Assembly: GCA_947627245.1 (NCBI GenBank)
Contig: CANQVH010000019.1
Span: forward strand, 1 to 53,954
DNA: 53,954 bases
Source of the DNA: an uncultured Lachnospiraceae bacterium
Lineage (GTDB): Bacteria; Bacillota; Clostridia; Lachnospirales; Lachnospiraceae
Reading direction: 5' to 3'
The notes below the pieces were generated by a model, which did no database searches, was not told the DNA's origin, and saw only the letters and a list, made by a program, of their open reading frames with translations. The first letter of the stretch is position 1. The number at the start of each line of letters is the position of its first letter. The position numbers and the translations under genes are program-made. Of this stretch, positions 53,635 to 53,954 are shown piece after piece.

Positions 53635-53954
53635 TTCGTTTCCTCCTTCACTGCCAACATCGCGCCTCTGTACGCCCGCTCCAAATGAATTTTTACAAGC
53701 TCCTCGTCATATTCCAGTGAATTGTTGGCGATGATACTCGCATATCCATGCGCAAATAAAAAAACGGTGATAAAGATTTCTTTTACCTGATCGATACTTC
53801 CTCCGACTCCTCCCTGCATTGCCAAAAGAACAGGCGCAAGCTCCTCGGCGTCTATCATTTCAAGCAAGGTTGTTCCGGTAAAAAAGTTTGATTGAAAAAG
53901 AAAACGGAACAAATGCGGTTCTTCCATCGCGAAGCGGATATAATTCAGCCCGAT
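53631..53954 (-). CDS. TetR/AcrR family regulator, C-terminal part (cut by the window edge)
   Basis: The open frame runs off the window with no start codon inside it that looks real. The visible ~107 residues begin IGLNYIRFAMEEPHLFRFLF, the start of the ligand-binding domain typical of TetR_C proteins. The N-terminal HTH lies outside. It probably regulates the CPBP protease gene that overlaps its stop codon. Confidence 0.75.
   Translation of the reverse strand: MGLNYIRFAMEEPHLFRFLFQSNFFTGTTLLEMIDAEELAPVLLAMQGGVGGSIDQVKEIFITVFLFAHGYASIIANNSLEYDEELVKIHLERAYRGAMLAVKEETK

Overview
The window looks like chromosomal DNA from a low-to-mid GC Gram-positive anaerobe, most likely a Lachnospiraceae-type Clostridium. 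The evidence is a PolC-type replicative polymerase, a Rex redox repressor, ndoA/mazF close to alr, a spoIIIE-type FtsK beside a TepA-like ClpP relative, ECF sigma/DUF4179 pairs, AGGAGG-type ribosome binding sites and TTGACA-N17-TATAAT promoters. No rRNA, tRNA, CRISPR array, prophage or complete IS was seen. Genus and species cannot be fixed from sequence reading alone.

Layout. 1-2.6 kb: a secreted leucine-rich-repeat surface protein whose promoter spacer is a ten-G homopolymer. 2.6-10.4 kb: ftsK, uppP, a TepA-like protease, a CFI-box-like unknown protein, yebC and a CNNM/CBS transporter. 10.5-14.8 kb: mazF, a palindromic 414-bp repeat, alr, the NAD(P)HX repair enzyme and rex, read from a consensus promoter. 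14.9-18.9 kb: a voltage-gated-type K+ channel, a hicAB toxin-antitoxin pair and an ABC-F ATPase. 18.9-24.4 kb: two ECF sigma/anti-sigma modules on either side of a Fic protein gene. 24.5-33.3 kb: alpha-galactosidase, rarA, yqeG and polC, all on the minus strand. 33.5-39.3 kb, plus strand: a lone tyrosine recombinase, then a polyamine (spermidine/putrescine) uptake operon with its XRE-cupin regulator, interrupted between potC and potD by a 102-bp relative of the repeat near alr. 39.3-43.6 kb: pseudouridine synthase, hipBA, a small Cys-rich protein and trpS. 43.7-48.3 kb: luxS, DUF5662, a GH13/GlgX-like protein lacking catalytic residues, exoA and a DUF1292 protein. 48.3-54.0 kb: a UvrD-type helicase, gltX, an FtsW-type SEDS protein, a CPBP membrane protease and a TetR fragment cut by the window edge.

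Most genes are housekeeping genes for replication, repair, cell wall, cofactor repair and translation. Between them lie many toxin-like or stress modules (mazF, hicAB, Fic, hipBA, two ECF systems). The observations most worth a second look are the candidate phase-variable promoter at 2513-2543, the miniature palindromic repeat family at 10973-11386 and 38113-38214, and the apparent GH13 pseudoenzyme at 44954-46885.
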